Numbered from the stretch's first letter, positions 1 through 6,347 are shown. The stretch: 9,043 nt of DNA from Gemmatimonadales bacterium (GCA_030608825.1 JAUWDL010000033.1:1-9043); one strand, 5' to 3'. Made by a program: numbers and translations. The notes: a model not told the origin generated them from the letters alone.

Positions 1-365
1 AGCAGAACCACCTGCTGCCACGTGCCCAGAGGCAGTTCTCCCTCAACGATCGGCATTGCGAGTGACGGGCCGATGAGACAGGCCCTGACATGGCTATGCC
101 CGTTGTCATCGTGCCAGGTTTCCTCGTGCTCGTACGCGCCGCCGCGTGGGGCGATCTTTTCCAACGCGGCCGCGATATCGTGCCTAACCAGACCGGGTTC
201 GTACTCAAGCGTGGAAAGCGCGCCCGTCGATCCCGTGACCATGGCGGTGAGCTGGCCGCATCGGATGCCGCTCTGTCTCACCAGAGCCTGTAGCTCGTCC
301 GTCAGATCAATGATGTGGTCGTTCCCGTGCGTCTCTCGTCCGAGTGTGTGACTTAACGTGATCAT
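1..365 (-). CDS. yjbQ: YjbQ/UPF0047 family protein (partial, 3' end off window)
   Basis: The minus-strand frame from an ATG at 365 stays open to the left edge, giving 121 residues of a family usually near 135-140 aa, so only the last 15-20 residues are missing. It carries the family landmarks in order: a Ser/Thr-rich segment followed by LEYEPGL (about 53-59), YEHEETW (78-84), the DDNGHSH stretch (86-92) with candidate metal-binding or catalytic His80, His90 and His92, and LGTWQQ (113-118). Members of UPF0047 include E. coli YjbQ, reported to have a weak thiamine-phosphate-synthase-like activity; the true physiological role is unsettled. The start follows a G-rich stretch (GGGGGG, about 5 nt before ATG) that can serve as ribosome binding site. 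It lies downstream of the dihaem lipoprotein on the same strand, but a 226-bp gap with a terminator hairpin argues for separate transcription. Family assignment is secure; function is not. Confidence 0.93.
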   Translation of the reverse strand, partial: MITLSHTLGRETHGNDHIIDLTDELQALVRQSGIRCGQLTAMVTGSTGALSTLEYEPGLVRHDIAAALEKIAPRGGAYEHEETWHDDNGHSHVRACLIGPSLAMPIVEGELPLGTWQQVVL

Positions 366-591
366 CGGCCCCCCGTTAACGTGTGGCGCGCTAAGGAATA
401 TCCGACTAGGCGGGCATGGTTGCTTTCTCGGGCATGCTTTCCCGATGAGTGGGCATGACAAGTTGAGGGACACCGATTGCGTTTTCACGCGAGCGCCGAA
501 GAGCATGAAGGTGGCACCTCATGCCGTGTTTCGGGTTCCAATCTCACGACGCGAGGCACACAGGGCCGGGATGGCGCTGTGTGCCTGCGAT
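366..591. other. Intergenic gap upstream of the YjbQ gene
   Basis: This 226-bp gap between two minus-strand genes has no credible coding frame of its own. From the cytochrome side it holds a strong hairpin (554-586), a second dyad at 503-524 (arms GCATG and AGG pairing with CCT and CATGC, one bulged A, loop TGGCA), and then three copies of GGGCATG at 412-418, 430-436 and 451-457. I found no convincing -35/-10 pair for the YjbQ gene, though a promoter must lie here if the hairpin terminates the upstream transcript. No TPP-riboswitch signature is visible. Confidence 0.5.
554..586 (-). terminator. Hairpin terminator candidate after the dihaem lipoprotein gene
   Basis: A perfect 10-bp inverted repeat (AGGCACACAG at 554-563 and CTGTGTGCCT at 577-586) sits 5 nt beyond the TAG of the dihaem lipoprotein. 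After a G-G mismatch the stem continues with GCC (565-567) pairing with GGC (573-575), closing a 5-nt loop. There is no T-run after the stem on the minus strand, so it is not a textbook intrinsic terminator, but stability and position fit transcript termination or 3'-end protection. Confidence 0.5.
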
Positions 592-1293
592 CTACCACAC
601 GACGGCCACGTCCCGACCGGTGAGTTCGTGGCAATCCGCGCAGGTGGCTATAAGCTCACCGTAGATGCGAGCACGGGCGCTGGGCCCCGCGACCAGCTGC
701 GCCCTCGACCCGAGCCCGTGGCAACGCTTCGCGAGGTAGTCGACCTCCTCCGTGTTCTCTGCGTTCTCCGCGAGAGTCTCCTCGGACTGAAGAGGCGTCT
801 CCTCCAGCGCCTGCGCTCCCGCCATCCAGGCATCATCGGACGGCACGACGAGACCTTCCCACATCCGCTTGACCGCCCAGGCATGGCGGACCATGTGGGC
901 GGCCATATCCGGTCCCTCGTCCGCCGCAGGTGGAAGCACCGGCACCGGGCCGCCCGCGTACTCGCGGTGACACGCCCCGCAAGCCTGGGCGATGCGGCCG
1001 GTCGCGTAGGCGGCGTCCTCGAGGTTTCTCGCGTCTGCGGCTCGCCGCGCGTACTTCTGCAGCTCTGCGACGTAGGCTTCGGTGCCCTCCGGAAGGTTGG
1101 GCGGAGAGTGCTCGGCCAGCCACCGGCCGGGCTCTCTGACCCCCGTCAGGTCTCCGTGAACCACGGCCATATGGACGACCGCCGCCGCATCGAAGTGGGA
1201 CGACATGTCGTGCTCGGTCTGGGCCGGAGATGAGCCCGTAACGCATGCCACGAGCGCTAAAGACAAAGGCGGTATGGAAAGCAGCCGTCTCAT
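592..1293 (-). CDS. Dihaem c-type cytochrome lipoprotein (duplicated cytochrome c'-like)
   Basis: The predicted product is 233 aa. A short basic start (MRRLL), hydrophobic stretch and lipobox LVAC (Cys17) mark a lipoprotein exported and anchored to a membrane. Two haem-c attachment motifs are present: CGACH (105-109) and CADCH at the extreme C-terminus (218-222). The two halves look alike: each begins with an amphipathic helix rich in His/Met (DAAAVVHMAVVHGDL at about 35-49; DMAAHMVRHAWAVKRMWEG at about 129-147), passes through a helical middle, and ends in a CXXCH. That is the order seen in cytochrome c'-type four-helix bundles, with haem at the C-terminal end, so I infer a tandem duplication. 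The ATG at 1293 is chosen because GGAGGG lies 8 nt upstream; a longer in-frame start at 1323 lacks this. Role is likely periplasmic electron transfer or gas/ligand binding; the partner is unknown. It is transcribed divergently from the S9 peptidase. Confidence 0.8.
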   Translation of the reverse strand: MRRLLSIPPLSLALVACVTGSSPAQTEHDMSSHFDAAAVVHMAVVHGDLTGVREPGRWLAEHSPPNLPEGTEAYVAELQKYARRAADARNLEDAAYATGRIAQACGACHREYAGGPVPVLPPAADEGPDMAAHMVRHAWAVKRMWEGLVVPSDDAWMAGAQALEETPLQSEETLAENAENTEEVDYLAKRCHGLGSRAQLVAGPSARARIYGELIATCADCHELTGRDVAVVW

Positions 1294-1528
1294 AGCATCA
1301 CCCTCCTCGGGGCCGTCACGCATGTCGGCCGTCCCGATCCGGGATCCCTCAAACGACGACCCTCCCTGTGACGCTATGTGCGGTCGGAAACGAGGGCTAT
1401 CGGGAGATGGTGGACAGGCCGTGTGGGGAGGATCTCACGCCTGCCTGCGAGGGCACCACCTCCGCTCCCCCGGTCACTCATGGATGCGTGCTGACGGCAT
1501 ATCAGCGGACATGGTCGCGCGGCCGAGA

Positions 1529-1557
1529 TTGTCTCTCGAACGGGCGGCCGGTAACGT
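1529..1557 (+). promoter_or_regulatory. Weak promoter-like hexamers upstream of S9 peptidase
   Basis: TTGTCT (1529-1534) and TAACGT (1552-1557) are separated by exactly 17 bp, matching the sigma-70 consensus at 4 of 6 and 3 of 6 bases. Transcription would begin near 1564, leaving a leader of roughly 66 nt that contains the tandem repeats. Such matches arise by chance, so this is only a candidate. Confidence 0.22.
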
Positions 1558-1578
1558 GATCGTCCCGAACCGTTGCGA

Positions 1579-1624
1579 ACCGGGAAGGCCCTTACCGAGA
1601 AGGCCCGAAACCGAAAGGTCGTTT
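1579..1624 (+). repeat. Three imperfect 15-16 nt tandem repeats in the S9 peptidase leader
   Basis: Three successive units begin at 1579, 1594 and 1610 and read ACCGGGAAGGCCCTT, ACCGAGAAGGCCCGAA and ACCGAAAGGTCGTTT. Each contains an AAGG core resembling a Shine-Dalgarno sequence. The last AAAGG (1614-1618) is 11 nt before the ATG at 1630 and is the probable ribosome binding site. The other two could be decoys, a protein-binding site, or simple slippage products. Confidence 0.5.
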
Positions 1625-1629
1625 CCATC

Positions 1630-3801
1630 ATGAGAAGGATCTCATCGCGCTCGCCCCGTCCGCGCGCGTGGCGGCGAGCATCCGGCGGCGTGCTAACGGT
1701 CGCCACCTTTGCTCTCCTGCTCTCCACCCCTCCGCAGGCCGCCGCGCAGGCGCAGGCAGCCGCATCCGTCCAGGCTGACTCGCCCGGCGCACGTGTCATG
1801 ACGCCCGAGCTCGTCGCCAAGCTTCGCGGCGTCTCCTCGGCGGTGATGTCAGCCTCGGGAACCCACGTGGCCTACACGCTCCAGGTGCAGCGGAAGCCTT
1901 TCGTGGACGAAGACGGTCCCGCGTGGACCGAGCTCCACGTACTGGACCTCGCCAACGGCGAATCGCGGCCCTACGTGAGCGGCAAGGTGAACGTCTCCGG
2001 TGTGAGTTGGACTCCCGACGGAAGCGCGATCGCCTACCTGGCGAAACGGGAGGGCGATGATGGTCGCTCGCTCTACACGATTCCGCTCGCCGGCGGCGAG
2101 TCCATCCACTTGCTCGAGCACGAGGGTGGCATCAACGGCTACAGCTTGAGCCCGGACGGGACGCAGGTCGCCTTCCTCTCGAGAGAGAAGCCGGATCCAC
2201 GGGTCAAGGAGCTCGCCGGCAAGGGGTTCAAGGCGGAGATCTTCGAGGAGGAGCTTCGCTACTCACGACTCTGGATCGCGCCGCTCTCTGGGGGAGAGCC
2301 AAGGCAACTCGATATCGAGGGACACGTGAGCGGCGTCCAGTGGTCGCCCGCCGGTGACCGGCTCATGCTGACGGTGGCACCGACACCACTGGTTGACGAC
2401 TCCTACATGAAGCGGCGGATTCGCGTCGTGGACCCCTCCTCCGGCCGAGTCACCGCTCGGATCGAGAACGCCGGCAAGCTGGGCCAGATCGCGTGGAGCC
2501 CGGATGGGAAGCGGCTCGCCTTCATCTCCGGAGAAGACATCAACGACCCGATGCAAGGTCGATTGATCGTCGTTCCGGTCACGGGCGGAGAGCAGGTCGA
2601 TCTCGTTCCGAACTACGAGGGTCACATCGCCGGCGTGATCTGGCTCGATGAGAGCACCCTCGTTTATTTGGCCGATGAGGACCTGCACACGCGGATCGGG
2701 GAGGTCGCCGTCGACGGAAGCGCCCGGCGAACGCTCGTCGAGCCGCCCGGTCCGGTACTGCACGGGATGACCGCCTCGCGGGACGGGGGAGCCCTCTCTT
2801 TCATCGGAGACACGCCGGAGCACCCGAATGAGGTCTTTGTCCTGCGGGGCGACGGCGGGACGCCCGAGCGGATGACGGACAGCAACCCCTGGCTCGCCGA
2901 CGTCCGGCTCGCGCCGCAGGAGAACGTGGTCTGGCAGGCGCGGGACGGCCTCGAGCTTCACGGGCTCCTCATCCGCCCGCTCGACGAGGCCGCCGGACGT
3001 AGCTACCCACTCGTGGTTCAGGTGCATGGCGGGCCGGAGTCCCGGTACGACGACGGTTGGCTGACCAGCTACTCGCTTCACGGGCAGGTGGCGGCCTCTC
3101 GCGGAATCGCGGTCTTCTACCCCAACTACCGCGCCAGCACCGGGCGCGGCGTCGAGTTCAGCAAGCTGGATCATGGCGACATGGGCGGTAAGGAGTTCGA
3201 TGACATCGTCGACGGAGTGGACCACCTCATCGAGACGGGGCTTGTCGATCGGGACCGCGTTGGCGTAACCGGTGGATCGTACGGCGGTTACGCGACAGGT
3301 TGGCTGACGACGAGATACAGCGACCGATTCGCGGCCGGCGTCATGTTCGTGGGGATCAGCAACCAGATCTCCAAGGTGGGCACGAGCGACATCCCTGAAG
3401 AGATGTTCCTCGTGCATAATCGGTTGCGGCCGTGGGACGATTGGGAGCTCTTCCTGGAGCGGAGCCCGGTATACTGGGCGGGCGACTCGAACACGCCGCT
3501 GCTCATCCTGGCCGGAAAGGACGATCCACGGGTCCACCCGGAGCAGTCGATGGAGATGTACCGCAACCTGAAACTCCGGGGGAGCGCACCCGTTCGGTTG
3601 GTCTTCTACCCCGGAGAGGGACACGGAAACGCCCGCGCCGGGGCTCGCTACGACTACAACCTGCGCGCCATGCGGTGGCTGGAGCACTATCTTGTGGGGC
3701 CGGGTGGCGAGAAGCCGCCCACGGAGCTGGATTATCCGCTGGAGCGCGGCGAGGAAGGCCCGCCCGAGAAGGTCACGACCGCATCGGATGAGAGGGGTTG
3801 A
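1630..3801 (+). CDS. Exported S9-family (prolyl oligopeptidase-like) serine peptidase
   Basis: The 723-aa product begins with an Arg-rich n-region, a hydrophobic core (about 20-32) and an AQA cleavage site near 39-41, so it is exported; an RR pair precedes the core but the Tat consensus is poor. Residues about 60-430 form a TolB/WD40-like beta-propeller, seen as repeated WTPDG, LSPDG, WSPAG and WSPDG turns. The C-terminal alpha/beta-hydrolase domain has the nucleophile elbow GGSYGG (Ser550), the Asp loop GKDDPRV (Asp632) and GEGHGN (His665), a complete catalytic triad, and the oxyanion-side motif HGGPESRYDD. This is the acylaminoacyl-peptidase/dipeptidyl-peptidase type, which trims short peptides, and length is typical for the family. 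ATG at 1630 is preferred over an in-frame TTG at 1573, which would place 19 extra residues before the signal peptide. It is followed after 7 nt by the DUF411 gene, implying one transcript. Exact specificity cannot be read from sequence. Confidence 0.95.
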   Translation: MRRISSRSPRPRAWRRASGGVLTVATFALLLSTPPQAAAQAQAAASVQADSPGARVMTPELVAKLRGVSSAVMSASGTHVAYTLQVQRKPFVDEDGPAWTELHVLDLANGESRPYVSGKVNVSGVSWTPDGSAIAYLAKREGDDGRSLYTIPLAGGESIHLLEHEGGINGYSLSPDGTQVAFLSREKPDPRVKELAGKGFKAEIFEEELRYSRLWIAPLSGGEPRQLDIEGHVSGVQWSPAGDRLMLTVAPTPLVDDSYMKRRIRVVDPSSGRVTARIENAGKLGQIAWSPDGKRLAFISGEDINDPMQGRLIVVPVTGGEQVDLVPNYEGHIAGVIWLDESTLVYLADEDLHTRIGEVAVDGSARRTLVEPPGPVLHGMTASRDGGALSFIGDTPEHPNEVFVLRGDGGTPERMTDSNPWLADVRLAPQENVVWQARDGLELHGLLIRPLDEAAGRSYPLVVQVHGGPESRYDDGWLTSYSLHGQVAASRGIAVFYPNYRASTGRGVEFSKLDHGDMGGKEFDDIVDGVDHLIETGLVDRDRVGVTGGSYGGYATGWLTTRYSDRFAAGVMFVGISNQISKVGTSDIPEEMFLVHNRLRPWDDWELFLERSPVYWAGDSNTPLLILAGKDDPRVHPEQSMEMYRNLKLRGSAPVRLVFYPGEGHGNARAGARYDYNLRAMRWLEHYLVGPGGEKPPTELDYPLERGEEGPPEKVTTASDERG

Positions 3802-3808
3802 ACGAAAG

Positions 3809-4357
3809 ATGAGTAACGCCGCCAAGTTGGTACTTGTCGTGGTGGGCGCCGCCATCGTGGGCGTCGGGAGCTACATGATGTTCGATTCGAGCGCGGCACC
3901 GGCCGAGGAGACCCGCTCAGTGCTGGCCGATGCCCAAGCCTCCTCGGCATCCGATGCGACGGGGGCGGCGCAGGAGGTTGGTTCTCTAGAGATCCTCGTC
4001 TACAAGACCGCCACTTGCGGATGCTGCAGCAATTGGGTGGAGTACGTGAAGGAGCACGGCTTCACGGTCAGAACGGAGGATGTGACCGACTTGACGGCCA
4101 TCAAGGTGGAGAATGGCGTCCCGCCCGGACTGCAGTCCTGCCACACGGCGCTCATCGACGGCTATGTGATCGAAGGGCACGTGCCGGTTGAGTCGATTCA
4201 ACGGATGCTGGAGGAGCGGCCCGATATTGCCGGCCTGGCCGTACCCGGGATGCCGACGGGCTCCCCGGGGATGGAGGTGCCCGGCCGGGCGGCCGACTCC
4301 TACGACGTCATCGCCTTCGATCGGGCTGGCAACACGAGCGTGTACGACAGCCGATAG
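3809..4357 (+). CDS. Membrane-anchored DUF411 metal-binding protein
   Basis: The 182-aa product has an uncleaved-looking N-terminal hydrophobic helix (about 7-25), a low-complexity Ala/Ser/Glu linker to about 58, then a DUF411 domain. Visible landmarks are KTATCGCCSNW (66-76) with Cys70, Cys72 and Cys73, the NGVPPGLQSCHTALIDGYVIE segment split around Cys111-His112, EGHVP (122-126), and the C-terminal GLAVPGMPTGSPGME with Met148 and Met155. These Cys, His and Met residues are the expected copper-type ligands; DUF411 proteins are often found beside copper-resistance genes, but the biochemical role is not established here. The fold should be thioredoxin-like, located on the periplasmic side. The ATG at 3809 lies 7 nt after the S9 peptidase stop; an AGAGGGG ribosome binding site lies inside the end of that gene, so translation is probably coupled. 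An alternative in-frame ATG at 3788 would overlap the peptidase and is less likely. No copper pump or oxidase gene is adjacent in this window. Confidence 0.92.
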   Translation: MSNAAKLVLVVVGAAIVGVGSYMMFDSSAAPAEETRSVLADAQASSASDATGAAQEVGSLEILVYKTATCGCCSNWVEYVKEHGFTVRTEDVTDLTAIKVENGVPPGLQSCHTALIDGYVIEGHVPVESIQRMLEERPDIAGLAVPGMPTGSPGMEVPGRAADSYDVIAFDRAGNTSVYDSR

Positions 4358-4541
4358 GGCTTCCCTGCCGCACCTCAGAGCCGAGGCCTGAGTACGGCCT
4401 TCGGTGTAGCCACCTCACGGCTGCCCGAGGGCCGGCCATTCCGCGGCCGGTCGCGCCGGTCGCGTTTAACAGTTCGCTCGCTCGACGCGTCCCAGGCAAC
4501 AGGATCTACTTCAAAGGAGCCATTCTGCCCTCGAGGTAACC
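4358..4541. other. Intergenic gap with GC-rich hairpins before the 433-aa lipoprotein
   Basis: This 184-bp gap holds a small hairpin 26 nt after the DUF411 stop (AGGCC 4384-4388 with GGCCT 4396-4400), a larger one at 4430-4452, and an exact tandem 9-bp repeat CCGGTCGCG at 4447-4455 and 4456-4464. The promoter of the following gene, if separate, must lie between 4465 and 4530, but I cannot define it. A GAGG ribosome binding site precedes the ATG at 4542 by about 7 nt. Confidence 0.4.
4430..4452 (+). terminator. GC-rich hairpin, possible terminator of the S9-DUF411 unit
   Basis: CCGGCC (4432-4437) pairs with GGCCGG (4445-4450), extended outward by G4431-T4451 wobble and G4430-C4452, enclosing a 7-nt loop ATTCCGC. 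The only T-run is TTT at 4465-4467, 12 nt after the stem, so intrinsic termination would be inefficient. Read-through into the downstream lipoprotein gene is possible. Confidence 0.35.
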
Positions 4542-5843
4542 ATGCCGCCGTACCGATCCCCATCCGCCTCCGTCACCTCCGTCCTATCGGGCGCGATCGT
4601 CATCACCGCAGCCGCATGCGCCGGCGATGCCGTGGGACCGCCAGGCACGGGGGATCCGCCTCCGCCACCCGTGGGGGATGCCATCGCAGGCGCCGTTGCG
4701 TTCGCCGAGAACTGTGGAACCTGCCACTCCGCGCTGGACGGCTTCGATGTGGCGTTCTTCGCCTTCCCTGACACGACGATCGTAAGACGAGCGGTGGCGC
4801 ACGTGGACACGGGCACGGCCCTGGACATCGTCGCCCATATCCGAACCATCGAAGTTCGTTCGGCGGAGCGCACGACCCGGGTGTTTCAGCCCCTGGAAGT
4901 CGTTCTCGGGAGCGATCTGGAGTTCGCTCTCGGCGTGTTCGGAGCCGACCGCTGGCCAACCGATCTGTCCAGCGACGGCCTCCTGGCGATCGACCCGAGA
5001 ACGGTCAGCGTGGCCGTCGAGTTCCCGATCTGGTCGGTGGAGGAGACGAACATCGATTGGATGCCGGCGAGGCCGATCAGCGATGCGCTTCTGGGCTTCG
5101 ACGGCGGCGCGGCACGCTTCGCCCTCGACCGATACTACACGACGCGATCGCTGGATGACCTGACGCGGACCGTTCTCGCGTTGCGGATCGCGGACCGCTC
5201 CTCCGAGAACGCCGACGCCCCTTGCATCGAAGATCCGAACGCCGACGATCCTCTCGCCCTCTTCCTGGCCGAGGAGTGTTTCGAAGCTCGCCGATGGACC
5301 TCGACACTGGTTGCGCAGCACATGCTGAGAACGGGCCTCACGATGCCGATCTCTCCGCTTCTGCACGACGTCTGGTGGGATGTCGGCAATGCGGCGCGCA
5401 GGGCGGCGCAGCGGCGCGACGACTTCGCCAACGCGGTCGAGAACTGGGCCTCCTGGATGTATCTGGGCTGGAGCTTCGCGCCACAGCAGCACGCGAGCGT
5501 CTACCTTGGGATTGCGTTGAACGAGCTCGGACTTCCGCGGCACTCCACGTTCGTCGCGCTGCGCTCGCAGGTGGCTCGAGGCCGCCGGAGCCTGGCGCCG
5601 TACCGGGATGTAAGAAGCGCGGCGATCTTCTCGCCCGCGACGTGGACGCGGGACGCCGTACGGTTCGGCTTCACCCAACTGATCGAACGACTCGAGGAGG
5701 GCGACGTCCCGCGGGACGAGGCGCTGGGAGAGGCCGAGCAGAGCGTAGAGGAGGCCTACGAGATCGCCGCACGCAAGCTGTTCAACATCGATGTCGATGG
5801 GCTGCGGGAGTTGCGAGATCGCGTTCTGGACCTCTTGAAGTAG
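4542..5843 (+). CDS. Monohaem cytochrome c lipoprotein with unrecognised C-terminal domain
   Basis: The 433-aa product starts with a signal peptide ending in a lipobox (TAAAC, Cys26), then a Pro/Gly-rich linker (about 31-45) that would hold the protein away from the membrane. A small class-I-like cytochrome c segment follows: CGTCH (58-62) and a helix ending ALDIVAHIRTI (93-103), the normal last helix of such domains. No methionine lies between the haem motif and that helix, so the usual distal Met ligand is absent; His87 (in AHVDTG) or His99 could replace it. Residues about 110-433 match no family I can name. They are soluble, rich in Arg, Asp and aromatic residues, with a Cys pair at 228 and 246 that may form a disulfide, a Trp-rich part (HDVWWDVGN, ENWASWMYLGW) near 277-312, and a charged helical C-terminus (about 380-433). 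No second CXXCH exists. It follows the DUF411 gene on the same strand after 184 bp. Confidence 0.8.
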   Translation: MPPYRSPSASVTSVLSGAIVITAAACAGDAVGPPGTGDPPPPPVGDAIAGAVAFAENCGTCHSALDGFDVAFFAFPDTTIVRRAVAHVDTGTALDIVAHIRTIEVRSAERTTRVFQPLEVVLGSDLEFALGVFGADRWPTDLSSDGLLAIDPRTVSVAVEFPIWSVEETNIDWMPARPISDALLGFDGGAARFALDRYYTTRSLDDLTRTVLALRIADRSSENADAPCIEDPNADDPLALFLAEECFEARRWTSTLVAQHMLRTGLTMPISPLLHDVWWDVGNAARRAAQRRDDFANAVENWASWMYLGWSFAPQQHASVYLGIALNELGLPRHSTFVALRSQVARGRRSLAPYRDVRSAAIFSPATWTRDAVRFGFTQLIERLEEGDVPRDEALGEAEQSVEEAYEIAARKLFNIDVDGLRELRDRVLDLLK

Positions 5844-5858
5844 GCTCGCCGCATTCGC

Positions 5859-5880
5859 CCGACCGGCTCCCGAAGGTCGG
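5859..5880 (+). terminator. Small hairpin after the 433-aa lipoprotein gene
   Basis: CCGACC (5859-5864) pairs perfectly with GGTCGG (5875-5880) across a 10-nt loop, 15 nt after the TAG stop. There is no T-run, so it is a weak terminator candidate. Confidence 0.3.
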
Positions 5881-5893
5881 ATCTCCGCGCCGC

Positions 5894-5950
5894 ATCTGGC
5901 CAGAGGGCTTGCGCAATCGGCCCGAACTGCGGAGGATTGCGTATCTGGCC
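5894..5950 (+). promoter_or_regulatory. Dyad and repeat cluster upstream of the HU gene
   Basis: A perfect 7-bp inverted repeat, CGCAATC (5912-5918) and GATTGCG (5935-5941), is separated by 16 bp. It is flanked on both sides by the direct repeat ATCTGGCC (5894-5901 and 5943-5950); the left copy is part of the 10-bp palindrome TCTGGCCAGA (5895-5904). The cluster ends about 35 bp before the HU start codon, a good place for a regulator site. I cannot assign a clear -35/-10 pair. Confidence 0.35.
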
Positions 5951-5985
5951 CGCAAATCTGCTTGAGACCACCAAAGGAGGCGGCG

Positions 5986-6279
5986 ATGACAAAGGACGAA
6001 TTTGCGGCGAAGCTCGCTGGTCAGACCGGGCTTACGAAGGCAAAGGCTGGTGAAGTGCTCGACTCGATCTTCTCGACGGAGTCGGGGAAGGGAATCATCG
6101 CGGTCGAGCTCGATGCGAGCCGAGACTTCACGATCACCGGTTTCGGGACTGTCGGCACGCGTGATCGCAAGGCGCGCATGGGTCGCAACCCACAGACGGG
6201 CGCGGCGATCCAGATCCCGGCGATGACCGTACCGACGTTCCGAGCAGGCAAGGGTCTCAAAGATCGGGTTCGCGTCTAA
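5986..6279 (+). CDS. HU/IHF-family histone-like DNA-bending protein
   Basis: The 97-aa product is a bacterial HU-type protein: helical dimerisation half (about 1-30), then TGFGTVGTRDRKARMGRNPQ (51-70) ending in the signature arm motif GRNPQTG (66-72) with the DNA-intercalating Pro69, and the closing VPTFRAGKGLKDRV (82-95). It would bind DNA as a dimer and bend it, helping to compact the nucleoid. The start at 5986 is fixed by a near-perfect AAAGGAGG Shine-Dalgarno (5973-5980) 5 nt upstream, the strongest in the window, which fits an abundant protein. An in-frame TTG at 5962 is rejected because it precedes that site. Compared with E. coli HU there are about six extra residues between the dimerisation helices and the first strand (around STESGKGIIAVELDASRD, 30-47). 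The gene appears to stand alone, with a dyad upstream and terminator-like hairpins downstream. HU versus IHF-like cannot be settled. Confidence 0.95.
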   Translation: MTKDEFAAKLAGQTGLTKAKAGEVLDSIFSTESGKGIIAVELDASRDFTITGFGTVGTRDRKARMGRNPQTGAAIQIPAMTVPTFRAGKGLKDRVRV

Positions 6280-6290
6280 GGAGCGATACA

Positions 6291-6331
6291 TCGGAGGATC
6301 TGCGGTCCTGTAGCCGCCCCCGAACCTCCGA
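6291..6331 (+). terminator. Compound hairpin just after the HU gene
   Basis: TCGGAGG (6291-6297) pairs with CCTCCGA (6325-6331), and within the 27-nt interval GCGG (6302-6305) pairs with CCGC (6314-6317). It begins 11 nt after the HU stop. No T-run follows. It may stabilise the HU mRNA 3' end or terminate it. Confidence 0.4.
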
Positions 6332-6347
6332 CCGTCGCTCACGAACC

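Larger units (their letters stand above)
1294..1629. promoter_or_regulatory. Divergent control region between dihaem lipoprotein and S9 peptidase
   Basis: This 336-bp stretch contains no credible gene and must carry the promoters for both flanking genes. On the cytochrome side there is a small dyad TCCCG-ATC-CGGGA at 1332-1344, about 40 bp upstream of that ATG, which could be an operator. On the peptidase side there is a weak promoter-like pair (1529-1557) and three imperfect tandem repeats (1579-1624) abutting the start codon. I found no strong promoter for the minus-strand gene. Confidence 0.5.

Noticed and set aside
366..553. TPP riboswitch before the YjbQ-family gene, given its reported link to thiamine phosphate
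   Set aside because: None of the conserved TPP-aptamer cores can be seen on the minus strand of this gap.
358..1233. A 291-codon plus-strand frame opposite the dihaem lipoprotein
   Set aside because: The minus-strand gene has a good ribosome binding site, lipobox and two CXXCH motifs; the plus-strand product is Arg-rich with no features.
1630..1755. Twin-arginine signal on the S9 peptidase
   Set aside because: An RR pair precedes the hydrophobic core, but the following residues do not fit the S/T-RR-x-F-L-K pattern; an ordinary Sec signal is more likely.
2263..3855. A 530-codon open frame on the minus strand opposite the S9 peptidase
   Set aside because: It is a mirror of a highly conserved plus-strand gene in GC-rich DNA, has no recognisable domain, and spans the end of one real gene and start of the next.
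4447..4464. Exact tandem 9-bp repeat as the start of a repeat array or mobile element end
   Set aside because: Only two copies exist, it is GC-rich and overlaps a hairpin arm, and no element or larger array surrounds it.
4584..5678. A 364-codon minus-strand frame opposite the 433-aa lipoprotein
   Set aside because: The product is strongly Arg-rich and featureless, as expected of antisense frames in GC-rich coding DNA; the plus strand has signal peptide, lipobox and haem motif.
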